Assembly: GCA_041485845.1 (NCBI GenBank)
Contig: JBGPKH010000043.1
Span: 1 to 25,475 of the forward strand
DNA: 25,475 bases
From: OMOG01 sp041485845
GTDB lineage: Bacteria; Acidobacteriota; Terriglobia; Bryobacterales; Bryobacteraceae
Reading direction: 5' to 3'
Shown: positions 14,720-24,984 of the stretch, piece by piece
Layout of the letters: every line of letters starts with the position of its first letter
Numbering within the stretch: the stretch's first letter is position 1
Position numbers and translations under genes: made by a program
Notes under the pieces: model-generated
Databases searched by the model: none
What the model saw: the letters and a program-made list of their open reading frames with translations, nothing else
What the model was told of the DNA's origin: nothing

Positions 14720-15388
14720 CTAAGCAATCAACCCGCTCTTGAGAGCTTTGAGCACGGCATCCGACTTGGAATGCACGTGCAGCTTTTCGTAGATGTGGCG
14801 AATGTGGAAGCGGATCGTGTCGAGGCTGACGCAAATCGCGTCGGCGGAGGTCTTATAGCTGTGGCCGTCGGCGAGCAGCTTCAGGATCTGCATCTCGCGC
14901 GACGACAATTGGTACTCGGGGTTCCGGGGAGGAGCGGCCTTCTGAAACGTCACGATCACTTTGCGCGCGATTTCGGGCGACATCGGAGCGCCGCCCCCGC
15001 TGACCTCGCGGATGGCGTCGAGCAGCTTGACGGGCGGCGTCTCTTTCAGCAGGTACCCGCAGGCTCCCGCGCAAATGGCCTCGAAAACGTGGGTGTCGTC
15101 GGCGTAGACCGTAAGCATCAGGATCTGTAGGGAGGGATGGCGGGCGCGCAGCAGCCGCACGCCCTCGGTCCCCGACATGCCGGGCAATCCGATATCGGCC
15201 AGCAACACGTCGGGAACCTCCCGGTCCACGTTGGGCAGGACCTCCTCCATGGAGGAGAATCTTCCCACGATTTGGAAGCCGGGCGTGCTGCCGATCAGCG
15301 TCGCCAGGCCTTCGCGCGTGTCCTCCTGGTCCTCAACGATCATCACTTTGATATGCGGGACCACGGTAGGGAGTCTACGGTAACTCAT
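14720..15388 (-). CDS. Two-component response regulator, NarL/LuxR family
   Basis: The product is 222 aa from the ATG at 15388; the upstream open frame runs through the palindrome and is not counted. The receiver domain (about 13-130) has the acidic pair Glu19/Asp20 (MIVEDQEDT), phosphoacceptor Asp65 (VLLADIGLPGMSG), Thr93 (MLTVYADD) and Lys115 (GYLLKE). A LuxR-type helix-turn-helix fills 159-218 (LSSREMQILKLLADGHSYKT, then SLDTIRFHIRHIYEKLHVHS). It is the obvious partner of the histidine kinase encoded 178 bp upstream on the same strand. A perfect 18-bp palindrome 12 bp before the start is a candidate autoregulatory site. No strong Shine-Dalgarno sequence precedes the ATG. Confidence 0.92.
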   Translation of the reverse strand: MSYRRLPTVVPHIKVMIVEDQEDTREGLATLIGSTPGFQIVGRFSSMEEVLPNVDREVPDVLLADIGLPGMSGTEGVRLLRARHPSLQILMLTVYADDTHVFEAICAGACGYLLKETPPVKLLDAIREVSGGGAPMSPEIARKVIVTFQKAAPPRNPEYQLSSREMQILKLLADGHSYKTSADAICVSLDTIRFHIRHIYEKLHVHSKSDAVLKALKSGLIA

Positions 15389-15400
15389 TCCAATTGACAA

Positions 15401-15418
15401 CCTGCATGTACATGCAGG
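15401..15418. promoter_or_regulatory. 18-bp perfect palindrome upstream of the response regulator
   Basis: CCTGCATGTACATGCAGG is a perfect dyad with no loop, 12 bp before the regulator ATG (minus strand). LuxR/NarL dimers bind palindromes of about this length, so autoregulation is a natural reading. An mRNA hairpin that masks the start region is an alternative. Confidence 0.55.
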
Positions 15419-15566
15419 CTCCCTGCGGAGCTGACCACTTCCCGGCGCAAAATTCGTTTTCCGGGTCTGGCGGACCGCTTCCTTCGGTCGCGGCTCAGCT
15501 ACACGGCATGTGCTGTGAACGAAGCTTTTCTGAGCCACGAACCGCAGGGAGTGGTCTTTTTGGTAA

Positions 15567-18563
15567 CTAACGCCGCCCCGCCAGAGGAACATCGAGCTGG
15601 ATGGCGGTTCCCATTCCCGGCGCCGACTGAACCGAGAGGCGCGCGCCCATTCCTGCCGCGCGGCGTTTCAGGCTCGAAAGGCCTTGGCCGGAGCCGGGAG
15701 TTGCCGGGTCGAAGCCGCGGCCGTCATCGCGGATCGCCAGCTCGAGAGTGTCCGCCTTCAGGCGGATCTCGATCTTGACTTCAGCCGCCCCGGCGTGACG
15801 GATGATGTTGGTAAGGGCCTCTTTGAAGATGAGCAGAATCTGGCGCCGGCGATCCGGACCCAGTCCGATTTTCTCGATCTCATCGTCCGGCGGCGCCTGC
15901 AACGCCACGCGCAGGCCGTCGGATTCGAGCAGATTGAACGCGGTTTGCCGGATGCGCCGAAGCAGATCCTGAAGCTGGTCCTTGCGCGGGTCGACCGCCC
16001 AAACGATATCGCTCATGGATTCGCGCAGGGACCGGGCGCGATCCGCCATCTTGGCCAGCAAGGCGCCTCCCTCCGCGCCGGCGTATGGTTTCGCAACTTC
16101 GCTCAGGATGGCGATTTCAGCCAGTCCGGAGCCGATCTCGTCATGCAGGTCGGCCGCCAGGCGGGTACGCACGCGCTCCAGGGCGATCAGGTGGGCCACG
16201 CGATTGCGGTAGAGAGCATAACTGGAACAGGCCGCGACGAAGGCCACCGACGCGAGAAACCACCATCGCTGCCAGATGGGTGGACGAATCGTGAAATCGA
16301 TGCTCGCGGGATGTGGGCTGGTGAGGCCCTGCGCGTTCACCGCTTCGACCAGGAAGCGATAGGTTCCGGGCGACAGGCTGGCGTAGTGGACGGTCCGTTG
16401 GTCGGTAAGCTCGCTCCAGGCCCGGTCGGCGCCTTCGAGCCGATAGCGATAGCGGAGCGAATCGCCGTAGGCGAAGCGCAGGCTGGCGAAGTCGATGGCG
16501 AGGTTGTTCTGGCCGGGCGAAAGCGTCAGGCCGGAGACCCCGGTTTCGCCCAGATCGGAGAGCGGGTACCGGACTTCGGCGATCCGCAACTGGCGTATGA
16601 ATGGAGACGGCGGAGGCACGGGCCGGTCTTCCTTCGGTTCGAGCCGGGCCAGCCCGCCGTACGTTCCAAACCAGAGCGAACCGCGCCGATCGCACAGGGC
16701 GGACTCCGGGGGCTCCGCCGGCAGGCCGTCCGCCTCTCCATAATGAATGAATCGGCCGGTGCCCGGCTCGAGCCGGTCCACGCCACGGCCGGTGCAGGCG
16801 TAAATGCGCCCCCACCGGTCTTCGGTAAGGCATTGCACCAGGTTGCTGGACAGACCTTGTTCCGCCGTGTAACGGAGAAACTTCGGATTGTTGGCTGTGG
16901 GGTCGTCGAGACGGGCCATGCCGCCGCGCGTGGAACCGATCCAGATCGCGCCCGACCGGGCAGCATGCAATGCCAGGATCTTGCCATCCGGCAGTCCGCC
17001 GGCTGGAGAGAAAAACGTCAGGCGTTTCCCGCTGTAGCGCGCCAGGCCGGAAGGATTGAAGCCGATCCAGACCTGGCCCTGGCGATCCTCGCAGAACGAC
17101 TCCGGCACGCCAATCGATCCATCCGGGAAGCTCGCGGGCAGGCCGTCGGCGTGCGAATAGGAATGAAAGACTCCGCTGGCTCGATCCCAACGCATCAGCG
17201 CGCTGGGATCCGTCGCGCCAATCCAGAGATCGCCGCGGGAGTCCTCAAAAAGGCGCAGAATATGGTTGCTGGCGAGACCGTTCCTGGTGGTGTAGATCGC
17301 CTTGGGAGGCGTGCGCGACAGATCTTCCAGCCGATTGACTTTGGGGAACCTTACCAGCCCTTTGAAGCTGTGCACCCACCATTCCCCGTTGTGGTCCCGC
17401 AGGGTGATTTGCGAGGTGCCCCAGCCCCAATCCTTGTCTTTGATCCAGGAAGCGGGCCGCACCGGCGAGAAGCCCCTGCCGTTGTATTGACTGATGCCGA
17501 GGAAGCCGCTGGCGGTGATGGCATAGAGATCGCCGGCCTGGTCCTCGATGATGGAGTTGATCCGGTTGGAGGCCAGGCCGTCCTGGCTGGTGTAACTGAC
17601 GAAACCGTCTTGCACTACCTGGAGGGCGCCGTTTCCCTGGGTCCCGATCCACAGGTTGCCGTGGAGGTCTTCCGCCAGGCCGGAGATCTCCGAATCGGTA
17701 AGTCCTTGGGTGGGTGTGTAGGGCCGATAGGACCGTCTTTGCGGGTTGGCTTCCACACTCAATCCCATGAGCGTGCCTACCCATAGCCGTCCATCTGACG
17801 ATTCCAAGAGCGACTCCACCTCGCTGTGGGCTAATCCGCCGCCAGTAGTGTAGAGGCCAGGAAACACGCCAAAACGCAGCAGGCCGTTACCCGTGCCTAC
17901 CCACAGTTGACCGGAGCGGTCCTCCACCAGAGCCCTCACCCAGTTGCCGGGAAGTCCGCGATTGACCGTGTGCCATTCCGTTTTGCCGTCGGGAAGCCGC
18001 TTGCACAGTCCGGCCTCAGTGCCTATCCAAACCGCGCCTCGCCGGTCCTCGAGCAACGCGCGAACGCTGGAGCCACGGCCGATATCCACGGCTTCCAGCT
18101 CGCTGTTCTGGTTGAGCCGGTACAGACCGCGCTCGCTTCCGCACCAGATCGCACCGTTACGGTCCTCCAGGAGCGCTCTGACATAAAACGCCGTCTCCAT
18201 TCCGTGGGGACGATATGCCACAAATTTGGCGCGTTCGGGAGCGGTGGGATAGAAACGGGAAAGGCCGTTGGCGGTCGCCACCCAGTAAGCGCCGCCGCGC
18301 GTCTCCAGGAAGTCGGTCGCGTGGCTGTTCGGCAGCCCGTCACTGATCGTGTAGTTGGTGAACTGATATCCGTCGAAGCGAGAGAGTCCTTCCGAGGTTG
18401 CGAACCAGAGAAACCCGCGCGAGTCCCGCTTGATTTTTTGAATTCGATTCGCGGGCAGGCCATCGGCGACGGTGTACTTCCGGACGGGCAGCCGTTCTGC
18501 GTGGACACATGCCGCCGCCATCAGGAGCCATGCGGCGGATCGTCCTGGGCGATGAAGTTTCAC
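15567..18563 (-). CDS. Hybrid-length sensor histidine kinase with two-component propeller, Y_Y_Y and HisKA_3 domains
   Basis: The product is 998 aa from a GTG at 18563; the only nearby upstream ATG is closed by TGA. A signal peptide (LLMAAACVHAE) is followed by about 14 propeller repeats of the pattern G-x-L-W-(I/V/F)-G-T-x-x-G-L-x-R (first GFLWFATSEGLSRFDG, last GSLWFGTYGGLARLE, to about 640), enough for two seven-bladed propellers. A Y_Y_Y domain comes next (SLRYRYRLEGADRAWSEL, GTYRFLVEAVNAQG), one membrane span (about 767-784, WWFLASVAFVAACSSYAL), HisKA_3 with His807 (ADLHDEIGSGL), and a HATPase domain (EALTNIIRHA N-box, DDGRGFDP, GQGLSSLKRRA). The sensor is periplasmic; in Bacteroidetes such sensors detect glycans, but the ligand here is unknown. 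It is divergent from the POT transporter. Confidence 0.94.
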   Translation of the reverse strand: MKLHRPGRSAAWLLMAAACVHAERLPVRKYTVADGLPANRIQKIKRDSRGFLWFATSEGLSRFDGYQFTNYTISDGLPNSHATDFLETRGGAYWVATANGLSRFYPTAPERAKFVAYRPHGMETAFYVRALLEDRNGAIWCGSERGLYRLNQNSELEAVDIGRGSSVRALLEDRRGAVWIGTEAGLCKRLPDGKTEWHTVNRGLPGNWVRALVEDRSGQLWVGTGNGLLRFGVFPGLYTTGGGLAHSEVESLLESSDGRLWVGTLMGLSVEANPQRRSYRPYTPTQGLTDSEISGLAEDLHGNLWIGTQGNGALQVVQDGFVSYTSQDGLASNRINSIIEDQAGDLYAITASGFLGISQYNGRGFSPVRPASWIKDKDWGWGTSQITLRDHNGEWWVHSFKGLVRFPKVNRLEDLSRTPPKAIYTTRNGLASNHILRLFEDSRGDLWIGATDPSALMRWDRASGVFHSYSHADGLPASFPDGSIGVPESFCEDRQGQVWIGFNPSGLARYSGKRLTFFSPAGGLPDGKILALHAARSGAIWIGSTRGGMARLDDPTANNPKFLRYTAEQGLSSNLVQCLTEDRWGRIYACTGRGVDRLEPGTGRFIHYGEADGLPAEPPESALCDRRGSLWFGTYGGLARLEPKEDRPVPPPSPFIRQLRIAEVRYPLSDLGETGVSGLTLSPGQNNLAIDFASLRFAYGDSLRYRYRLEGADRAWSELTDQRTVHYASLSPGTYRFLVEAVNAQGLTSPHPASIDFTIRPPIWQRWWFLASVAFVAACSSYALYRNRVAHLIALERVRTRLAADLHDEIGSGLAEIAILSEVAKPYAGAEGGALLAKMADRARSLRESMSDIVWAVDPRKDQLQDLLRRIRQTAFNLLESDGLRVALQAPPDDEIEKIGLGPDRRRQILLIFKEALTNIIRHAGAAEVKIEIRLKADTLELAIRDDGRGFDPATPGSGQGLSSLKRRAAGMGARLSVQSAPGMGTAIQLDVPLAGRR

Positions 18564-18622
18564 CTTGCAGAGTCCATTTTACGCCGCCCCACAGTGTACA
18601 ATCGACAGAGCCAGTCAAAGCT

Positions 18623-20137
<1,515 letters not shown>

Positions 20138-21499
20138 AACTCCAAACCCGCCAGACTACCATTCCTAAGATCAGAGTCAGCAGACCGAACGCGACGTAGC
20201 TCCATCCCGAGGTCAGGAAGATGTACAGCCATCCGGCGAAGGCCACGATGCTGGGGAGCGGGTACAGCCACGTGCGGAAGGGGCGCGCGATATCGAGCCG
20301 GTGTTTTCGCAGATAGTGGAGCGCCAGGATCTGGCCGATGAACTGGATCAGGATTCGCGAAGTGAGAAGCGCCGAGATGACCACGTCGAGATTCCACAGC
20401 GAAGCCACGATCGATAGTGTCCCCATCACCAGCAGGGAGACGTGCGGAAACTGCCCGCTGGGGTGCAGCCTGGCGAACGGCTTGAAGAAATGTCCATGGA
20501 CGGCCGCGGCGTAGGCGATGCGGCTGTAGCCCAGCAGGAGCGCGAAGACGGAGGCAAAGGCCGTCCACAGGACCAGCACCGTCACCAAAGAAGCCGCGCG
20601 CGTTCCGTAGAGCTTCTCGATGAATTGCGAAGCGATGAACTTCGATTGCATCGCCTCGCGCCACGGCACCACGGCAATGATGCCCAGGTTCATGAGGGCA
20701 TAGATCCCGCCGACCGCAATGACGGATAAGATGATGGAGCGAGGGATCACGCGCGCCGGATTGCGCACCTCGCCGCCCACGTAGCAGATGTCGTAATAGC
20801 CCATGAAATCGTACATGGCGATGAGCATCGCGGAGCCGAGTCCGGCGAAAAATCCCCTGGAGAAGGTGAACGCGCCGGGCGGAAAATCAAAGACCACCCG
20901 AGCATCGAAATGACTCAACCCGGCCGCAATGATCCACAGCACCGTGGCGACCATGCCGACCCAGAGCGCCACGGTCAGCTTCCCCACGGCCGTGATGCGT
21001 CGGTAGAGCAGGACCATCACGAGGACGCCCACCCCCAGGCTCACCAGCCGCGTTTCGACCGGGCCCATGCCGCGCCAGAAATAACCCACGTACATCGCGA
21101 ATCCCGTATAACCGGAAGCGATTTCGAGCGGACCGCTGAAAATGAATTGCCAGATGAACAGGAAGGGAAGGATAGCGCCCAGCCGCGTGCCGCGGAAGGA
21201 TTCGCGCAGATAGACGTAAGTGCCGCCGGTTCCCGGCATCGCTGCGCCGAGCTCACTCCACACCAGGCCGTCGCACAGCGCCAGCGCCGCGCCCAGCACC
21301 CAGCCGAGCATGCATTGCGGCCCGCCCATGGCGGCGATGATCAGCGGGATGGTAATGAAGGGCCCCACCCCGACCATGTTGCTCATGTTGAGGGCGGTGG
21401 CCTGCAGCAGGCCGAAACCGCGAACGAGCCCGTCCTTTTCCGGCGCCTGCGCTGGTGTGTCCAAGATTAGCCAGTATACTGAATCCGCCCGTTCGTGGG

Positions 21500-21584
21500 G
21501 CAGGTTGGAAACCTGCGGCGGGTTGCCAACCCGCCCGTTGCGCCGGTAAACCGGTAAACAACCGGCGCGCAGCTTGTCAAGCTG
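21500..21584. promoter_or_regulatory. Four consecutive dyads between the permease and the Crp-type regulator
   Basis: GCAGGTT-GGA-AACCTGC (21500-21516) abuts GGCGGGTT-GCC-AACCCGCC (21517-21535). Then come GCGCCGGT...ACCGGCGC (21540-21568, 13-nt loop holding CCGGTAAA-type repeats) and CAGCTTG-T-CAAGCTG (21570-21584). All arms are perfect. The last has the size and position of a Crp-family operator, though not the Crp or Fnr consensus. The first pair may be a genome-wide palindromic repeat. Confidence 0.5.
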
Positions 21585-21602
21585 ACGCGTTACCATTGTA
21601 GT

Positions 21603-22280
21603 TTGCTCCCCAAACACGCATCCCTCGCGCAAATCGCCCTGTTCGCCAGCCTGTCCGAGGCCGAAATACAGGCCCTCGGGCAACGGGCGGTGGAGCGCCG
21701 CTTCGCTCCCGACGAGATGCTCTTCTGGGAAGGCGAGCCGTGCGCCGGCATCTTCCTGATCGTCGAAGGAAGCGTCAAGATCTTCAAGACGTCTGCCGGC
21801 GGACGGGAGATGATGCTGGCTCTGGAGTCCGCTCCTTCCACGGTTGCCGAGCTCCCGCTGTTCGATGGAGGCCCCTATCCCGCGTCCGTGCGGGCTGTAG
21901 AACCGGTCGTCTCGCTGTTCATCAACAAGGGCGACTTCCAGCAGGTCTGCCGTCAATACCCCGATGTCGCATTGAAGATTCTGGCCGTGGTCGGCCACCG
22001 CCTCCGTCACCTGGTCGGGGTAGTCGAATCGATGACGTTCGGCAGCGTGACCCAGCGCCTGGCTCGCCTGTTGCTCGATGCTTCCAAGCAGGCCGGCGCC
22101 GACGAATTCGATCTGCCCATCACGCACCAGGAATTGGCCTCGCGCCTCGGAACGGTGCGCGAGGTGGTCTCGCGAAACCTGGCGCGCTTCCGCGCCCAAG
22201 GCCTTATCCGGATGCAGGGCCACCAGCTCTCGATCCTGGACCGCGCGGGTCTGGAACGGGAATCCGAGCCACAAGGCTAG
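21603..22280 (+). CDS. Crp/Fnr-family transcriptional regulator
   Basis: The product is 225 aa from a TTG at 21603; no ATG or Shine-Dalgarno sequence is visible, so the start is provisional. Residues about 10-125 form a cyclic-nucleotide-binding-like beta-roll (ALFASLSEAEIQALGQRAVE, GIFLIVEGSVKIFKTSAGGR, AELPLFDGGPYPASVRAVEP). Residues about 145-215 form the Crp winged helix-turn-helix (GSVTQRLARLLLDAS, ITHQELASRLGTVREVVSRN, LARFRAQGLIRMQG). Only two cysteines are seen, so it is not an Fe-S FNR. The Arg/Ser pair of canonical cAMP binding is not obvious, so the ligand is unknown. It is divergent from the permease and may regulate it through the dyads between them. Confidence 0.9.
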   Translation: MLPKHASLAQIALFASLSEAEIQALGQRAVERRFAPDEMLFWEGEPCAGIFLIVEGSVKIFKTSAGGREMMLALESAPSTVAELPLFDGGPYPASVRAVEPVVSLFINKGDFQQVCRQYPDVALKILAVVGHRLRHLVGVVESMTFGSVTQRLARLLLDASKQAGADEFDLPITHQELASRLGTVREVVSRNLARFRAQGLIRMQGHQLSILDRAGLERESEPQG

Positions 22281-22496
22281 CAGCTAGCGCGCGCAACGGC
22301 AGGGACTTGCAGCCTTGCGTTGGCTCTGCTCGTACCGAGCTTGTTTACGTCCCGCCCGGCAGGATTACTGGTGGGAAGGGCTGTTATCACTAGAAAGCGT
22401 TCGCCGCGTCAACGAACGCACTTCTCCGACAAGTGCGGCAAACCAGGAGTTGACCGGATTTCAGTCTATGAGGTGCGCCCAACGTTCAGCTTCGGA

Positions 22497-23978
22497 TCAC
22501 AAGCGGTCTCCGTATTCTTTAACCGCAACGGCAAGCGCTGCGTCAAGCCATTTGCTATATGCATCTGCAATCTCATTCACGTTGGTCGTATGGGTGAACA
22601 CGAACGGCTCAACCGAGCACACGGAGAACCTCTCGGACACAGATTCCCGGTCTTCCGAGTCTTCGTAGGACTCTAGCTTTGAAAATGCAGTGGCCTCCAT
22701 GATGCCCGTTAGGTCTCGTCCAACATGATGAAACGACACGACAAACGTTAGGCGCTCAGTATTCACTCTGATCAAGCCTCTGACAAAATAGTGATCCTCA
22801 GCAAAGTTGGCGAACTTGTTAGCCTCATTGGCTGACTGCACGACCTCAAACTTGTACCAATGACCGCTGTCTTTGTCTGAACCGCCGTCACGGACATAGA
22901 TTGTCGGCTCCCCAATGTCGTGAAGGGTCGGCTTAAGTTCGGCAAAGGATTGCTCCAGCAGCGTGTGAGCCTTGCCTCTAAGATCGATAGCCACCGCGTT
23001 CACATAACGAAGTTCCGCCAACTTCTGGGTTCGTCGCTTTCCAAACTTTTCGGCCAGACTACCGATGACTGCGGAAGTCAAACTCTTTTGATGTGAGATC
23101 TCTGCGTCGGCATCGACGCTGAGAGCCTGAAGGATTGCGTTGCGCTCTAATCGGGCGAATATTTCCGCAAGTGTGGAGAGTTGTGCCTGGTCGGCAAGTT
23201 CGAGGGCCTTGATGTACTCGGTCCTGAGATCGCGGTCCACGACAAGCGGAAGTAGGTCGGCGCGAAGAAGAATCAACGTTGTTAGGGCACGAGCGAGTCG
23301 CCCGTTTCCATCCTGGTACGGATGGATCTGAGTGAATCGGTGGTGAAGCCAGGCGGCAACGACAATGGGATCCTCTTCCGCGTATTCGGGTAGCCAGCCG
23401 AGGAGGTTGTCTACCTCTGAGTCCACGTGAATCGGCGGACAGTATTGGTGCAGAGTTCCATCCGGGCGCCTCGGGTTATTGGGCTGCTCTTTAAACCTTC
23501 CTTTCAGCAGTGGTATTTCGAGTCGATTACCCAACTGATCGACCGCTGTGGTCGTGTCCTGATGCCTCGTCAAAATCGAGTGAAGCTCGTGGAGGAAACC
23601 CTTTGTCAGTTCTCGATTCTTAGCAACACAGTCGATGATTAGTTGGACTGCCGCCTCCTGGTCGCGAAGAATGTCAATGAGTCGCGCAGGTTCGATATTG
23701 GTGCTGGAGTGCGAGACCAGGTCCTCCAGGAAGCCATTGGCGACCAGCGCCTCCGCTGTTCCGCGATCAAGTTCGTATAGACGCTCCAGGATACCCGTCT
23801 CGACGCTCAAGCGTCGAATCAAGCGCCGATTGAAATCCTGAAGCTGCGCTTCACTCGATTCCTGCAGCCGTTTCTTCGATGCCCGCCAATTCTCATACAA
23901 AGGGCGCATGGCAGCAAGGTCGGTTCTTTGTTCGTCGTCCGAGAGGCGCTCGATGGGCTTCCAATTATAGCCGGCCAT
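22497..23978 (-). CDS. Fic-domain protein (AMPylase-type)
   Basis: The product is 493 aa. The ATG at 23978 is preferred because CAGGA precedes it by about 5 nt; an in-frame ATG at 24032 lacks any such site. The Fic motif is complete: HPYQDGNGRLAR with catalytic His219. An N-terminal segment (LSVETGILERLYELDRGT, about 57-74) matches the inhibitory helix of autoinhibited Fic proteins, with Glu60 as the likely blocking residue. A flap-like region (PRRPDGTLHQYCPPIHV) lies between. The C-terminal 200 residues (from about 290) have no recognised fold. Fic enzymes usually transfer AMP to target hydroxyls; the target is unknown. Base composition is visibly lower in GC than all flanking genes, suggesting recent transfer. 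Confidence 0.9.
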   Translation of the reverse strand: MAGYNWKPIERLSDDEQRTDLAAMRPLYENWRASKKRLQESSEAQLQDFNRRLIRRLSVETGILERLYELDRGTAEALVANGFLEDLVSHSSTNIEPARLIDILRDQEAAVQLIIDCVAKNRELTKGFLHELHSILTRHQDTTTAVDQLGNRLEIPLLKGRFKEQPNNPRRPDGTLHQYCPPIHVDSEVDNLLGWLPEYAEEDPIVVAAWLHHRFTQIHPYQDGNGRLARALTTLILLRADLLPLVVDRDLRTEYIKALELADQAQLSTLAEIFARLERNAILQALSVDADAEISHQKSLTSAVIGSLAEKFGKRRTQKLAELRYVNAVAIDLRGKAHTLLEQSFAELKPTLHDIGEPTIYVRDGGSDKDSGHWYKFEVVQSANEANKFANFAEDHYFVRGLIRVNTERLTFVVSFHHVGRDLTGIMEATAFSKLESYEDSEDRESVSERFSVCSVEPFVFTHTTNVNEIADAYSKWLDAALAVAVKEYGDRL

Positions 23979-24163
23979 GATGTCCTGAGAACAAGTGTAG
24001 TGCAAGCCGCGAACCTTGTCATTGACGCGCATAGGAGCGGGTCAGACGTTCTCGGTCCAACTCGACGGATCATGCCCAAACCGTAAAGTTGACGGCGGCC
24101 TCCGCTGAATCAACCACGCCAAAATGCCAGGATACGGCCGAGCCGTTCCACGGCATCCGCCCC

Positions 24164-24979
24164 TCACTCCCGCTTCAGCAACTGCTCATACACCTGCCTC
24201 TTCGACAGACCGCGGCGGCGGGCCACCTGTTTGATGGCGTCCATGCGCGGCATGCCGTCGCGCACCAGCGAGTCCACCGCCTCATCCACCGGCGTGCCGT
24301 CGGGAGCGGGGCCTGAGGCCTTGGCGATCAGCAGGGTGATTTCGCCTTTCACCGATTCCCGCGCCGCCAGTTGCGCACGGACCTCCGCCGCGGCGCCCCG
24401 CAGGAACTCTTCGTGAATCTTGGTCAGCTCGCGCGCCACCACCACGGGTCTCGACCCCATGACCTGCTCGACGGCCTCGAGGCTCTCCAGGATGCGATGC
24501 GGCGCCTCGTAGAAGATCAGGGTCGCGGGCTCGTCCGCCAGCGCTTCGAGCGCTTTGATCCGTTGTCCCGGCTTGGACGGCAGGAAGCCGGCGAAGTGGA
24601 AAGCGTCGCTGGGCAGTCCGGAGGCCGCCAGCGCCGCCGACGCTCCCGGCACCGGCTGCACCGGAATTCCGTTTTCGACCGCCGCCTTCACCAGCCGATA
24701 CCCGGGATCCGAGATTAGCGGCATGCCCGCGTCCGACACCAACGCGATGACGGCGCCCGACAGCAGGCGCGCCGTGAGATCGCCCGCGCGTTCGGCCTCG
24801 TTGTGTTCGTGATAGCTGATGGTGGGCTTCTGGATGCCGTAATGGTCGAGGAGCTTGCGCGTCTGCCGGGTGTCTTCGCAGGCGATGAGATCGGCTTCGC
24901 CCAGCACGCGCACCGCGCGATAGGTGATGTCTTCCAGGTTGCCGATGGGCGTGGCAACCACGTAGAGCAGACCCGCCAT
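24164..24979 (-). CDS. rsmI: 16S rRNA (cytidine(1402)-2'-O)-methyltransferase
   Basis: The product is 271 aa from the ATG at 24979. A TTG at 24988 overlaps the upstream stop as TTGA and sits closer to the GGGGG Shine-Dalgarno, so it is a real alternative. RsmI uses S-adenosylmethionine to methylate C1402 in the ribosomal P site. Motifs: LLYVVATPIGNLEDITYRAV, CEDTRQTRKLLDHYGI, SDAGMPLISDPGYRLV, PVPGASAALAASGLPSDAF, GFLPSKPGQR and LIFYEAPHRI. The C-terminal helical segment (RMDAIKQVARRRGLSKRQVY) is typical. It is a core gene, translationally coupled to the deacetylase-type gene upstream. Confidence 0.95.
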   Translation of the reverse strand: MAGLLYVVATPIGNLEDITYRAVRVLGEADLIACEDTRQTRKLLDHYGIQKPTISYHEHNEAERAGDLTARLLSGAVIALVSDAGMPLISDPGYRLVKAAVENGIPVQPVPGASAALAASGLPSDAFHFAGFLPSKPGQRIKALEALADEPATLIFYEAPHRILESLEAVEQVMGSRPVVVARELTKIHEEFLRGAAAEVRAQLAARESVKGEITLLIAKASGPAPDGTPVDEAVDSLVRDGMPRMDAIKQVARRRGLSKRQVYEQLLKRE

Positions 24980-24984
24980 GCTCG

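Noticed and set aside
15684..17786. 700-codon open frame antisense to the histidine kinase
   Set aside because: The opposite strand encodes a kinase with regular repeats and catalytic motifs; this frame has no domain and is a GC shadow.
22281..22496. Spacer between the Crp-type and Fic genes searched for a small gene or RNA
   Set aside because: Short frames overlap the Fic 3' end and show no ribosome site or coding bias; no RNA motif is recognised.
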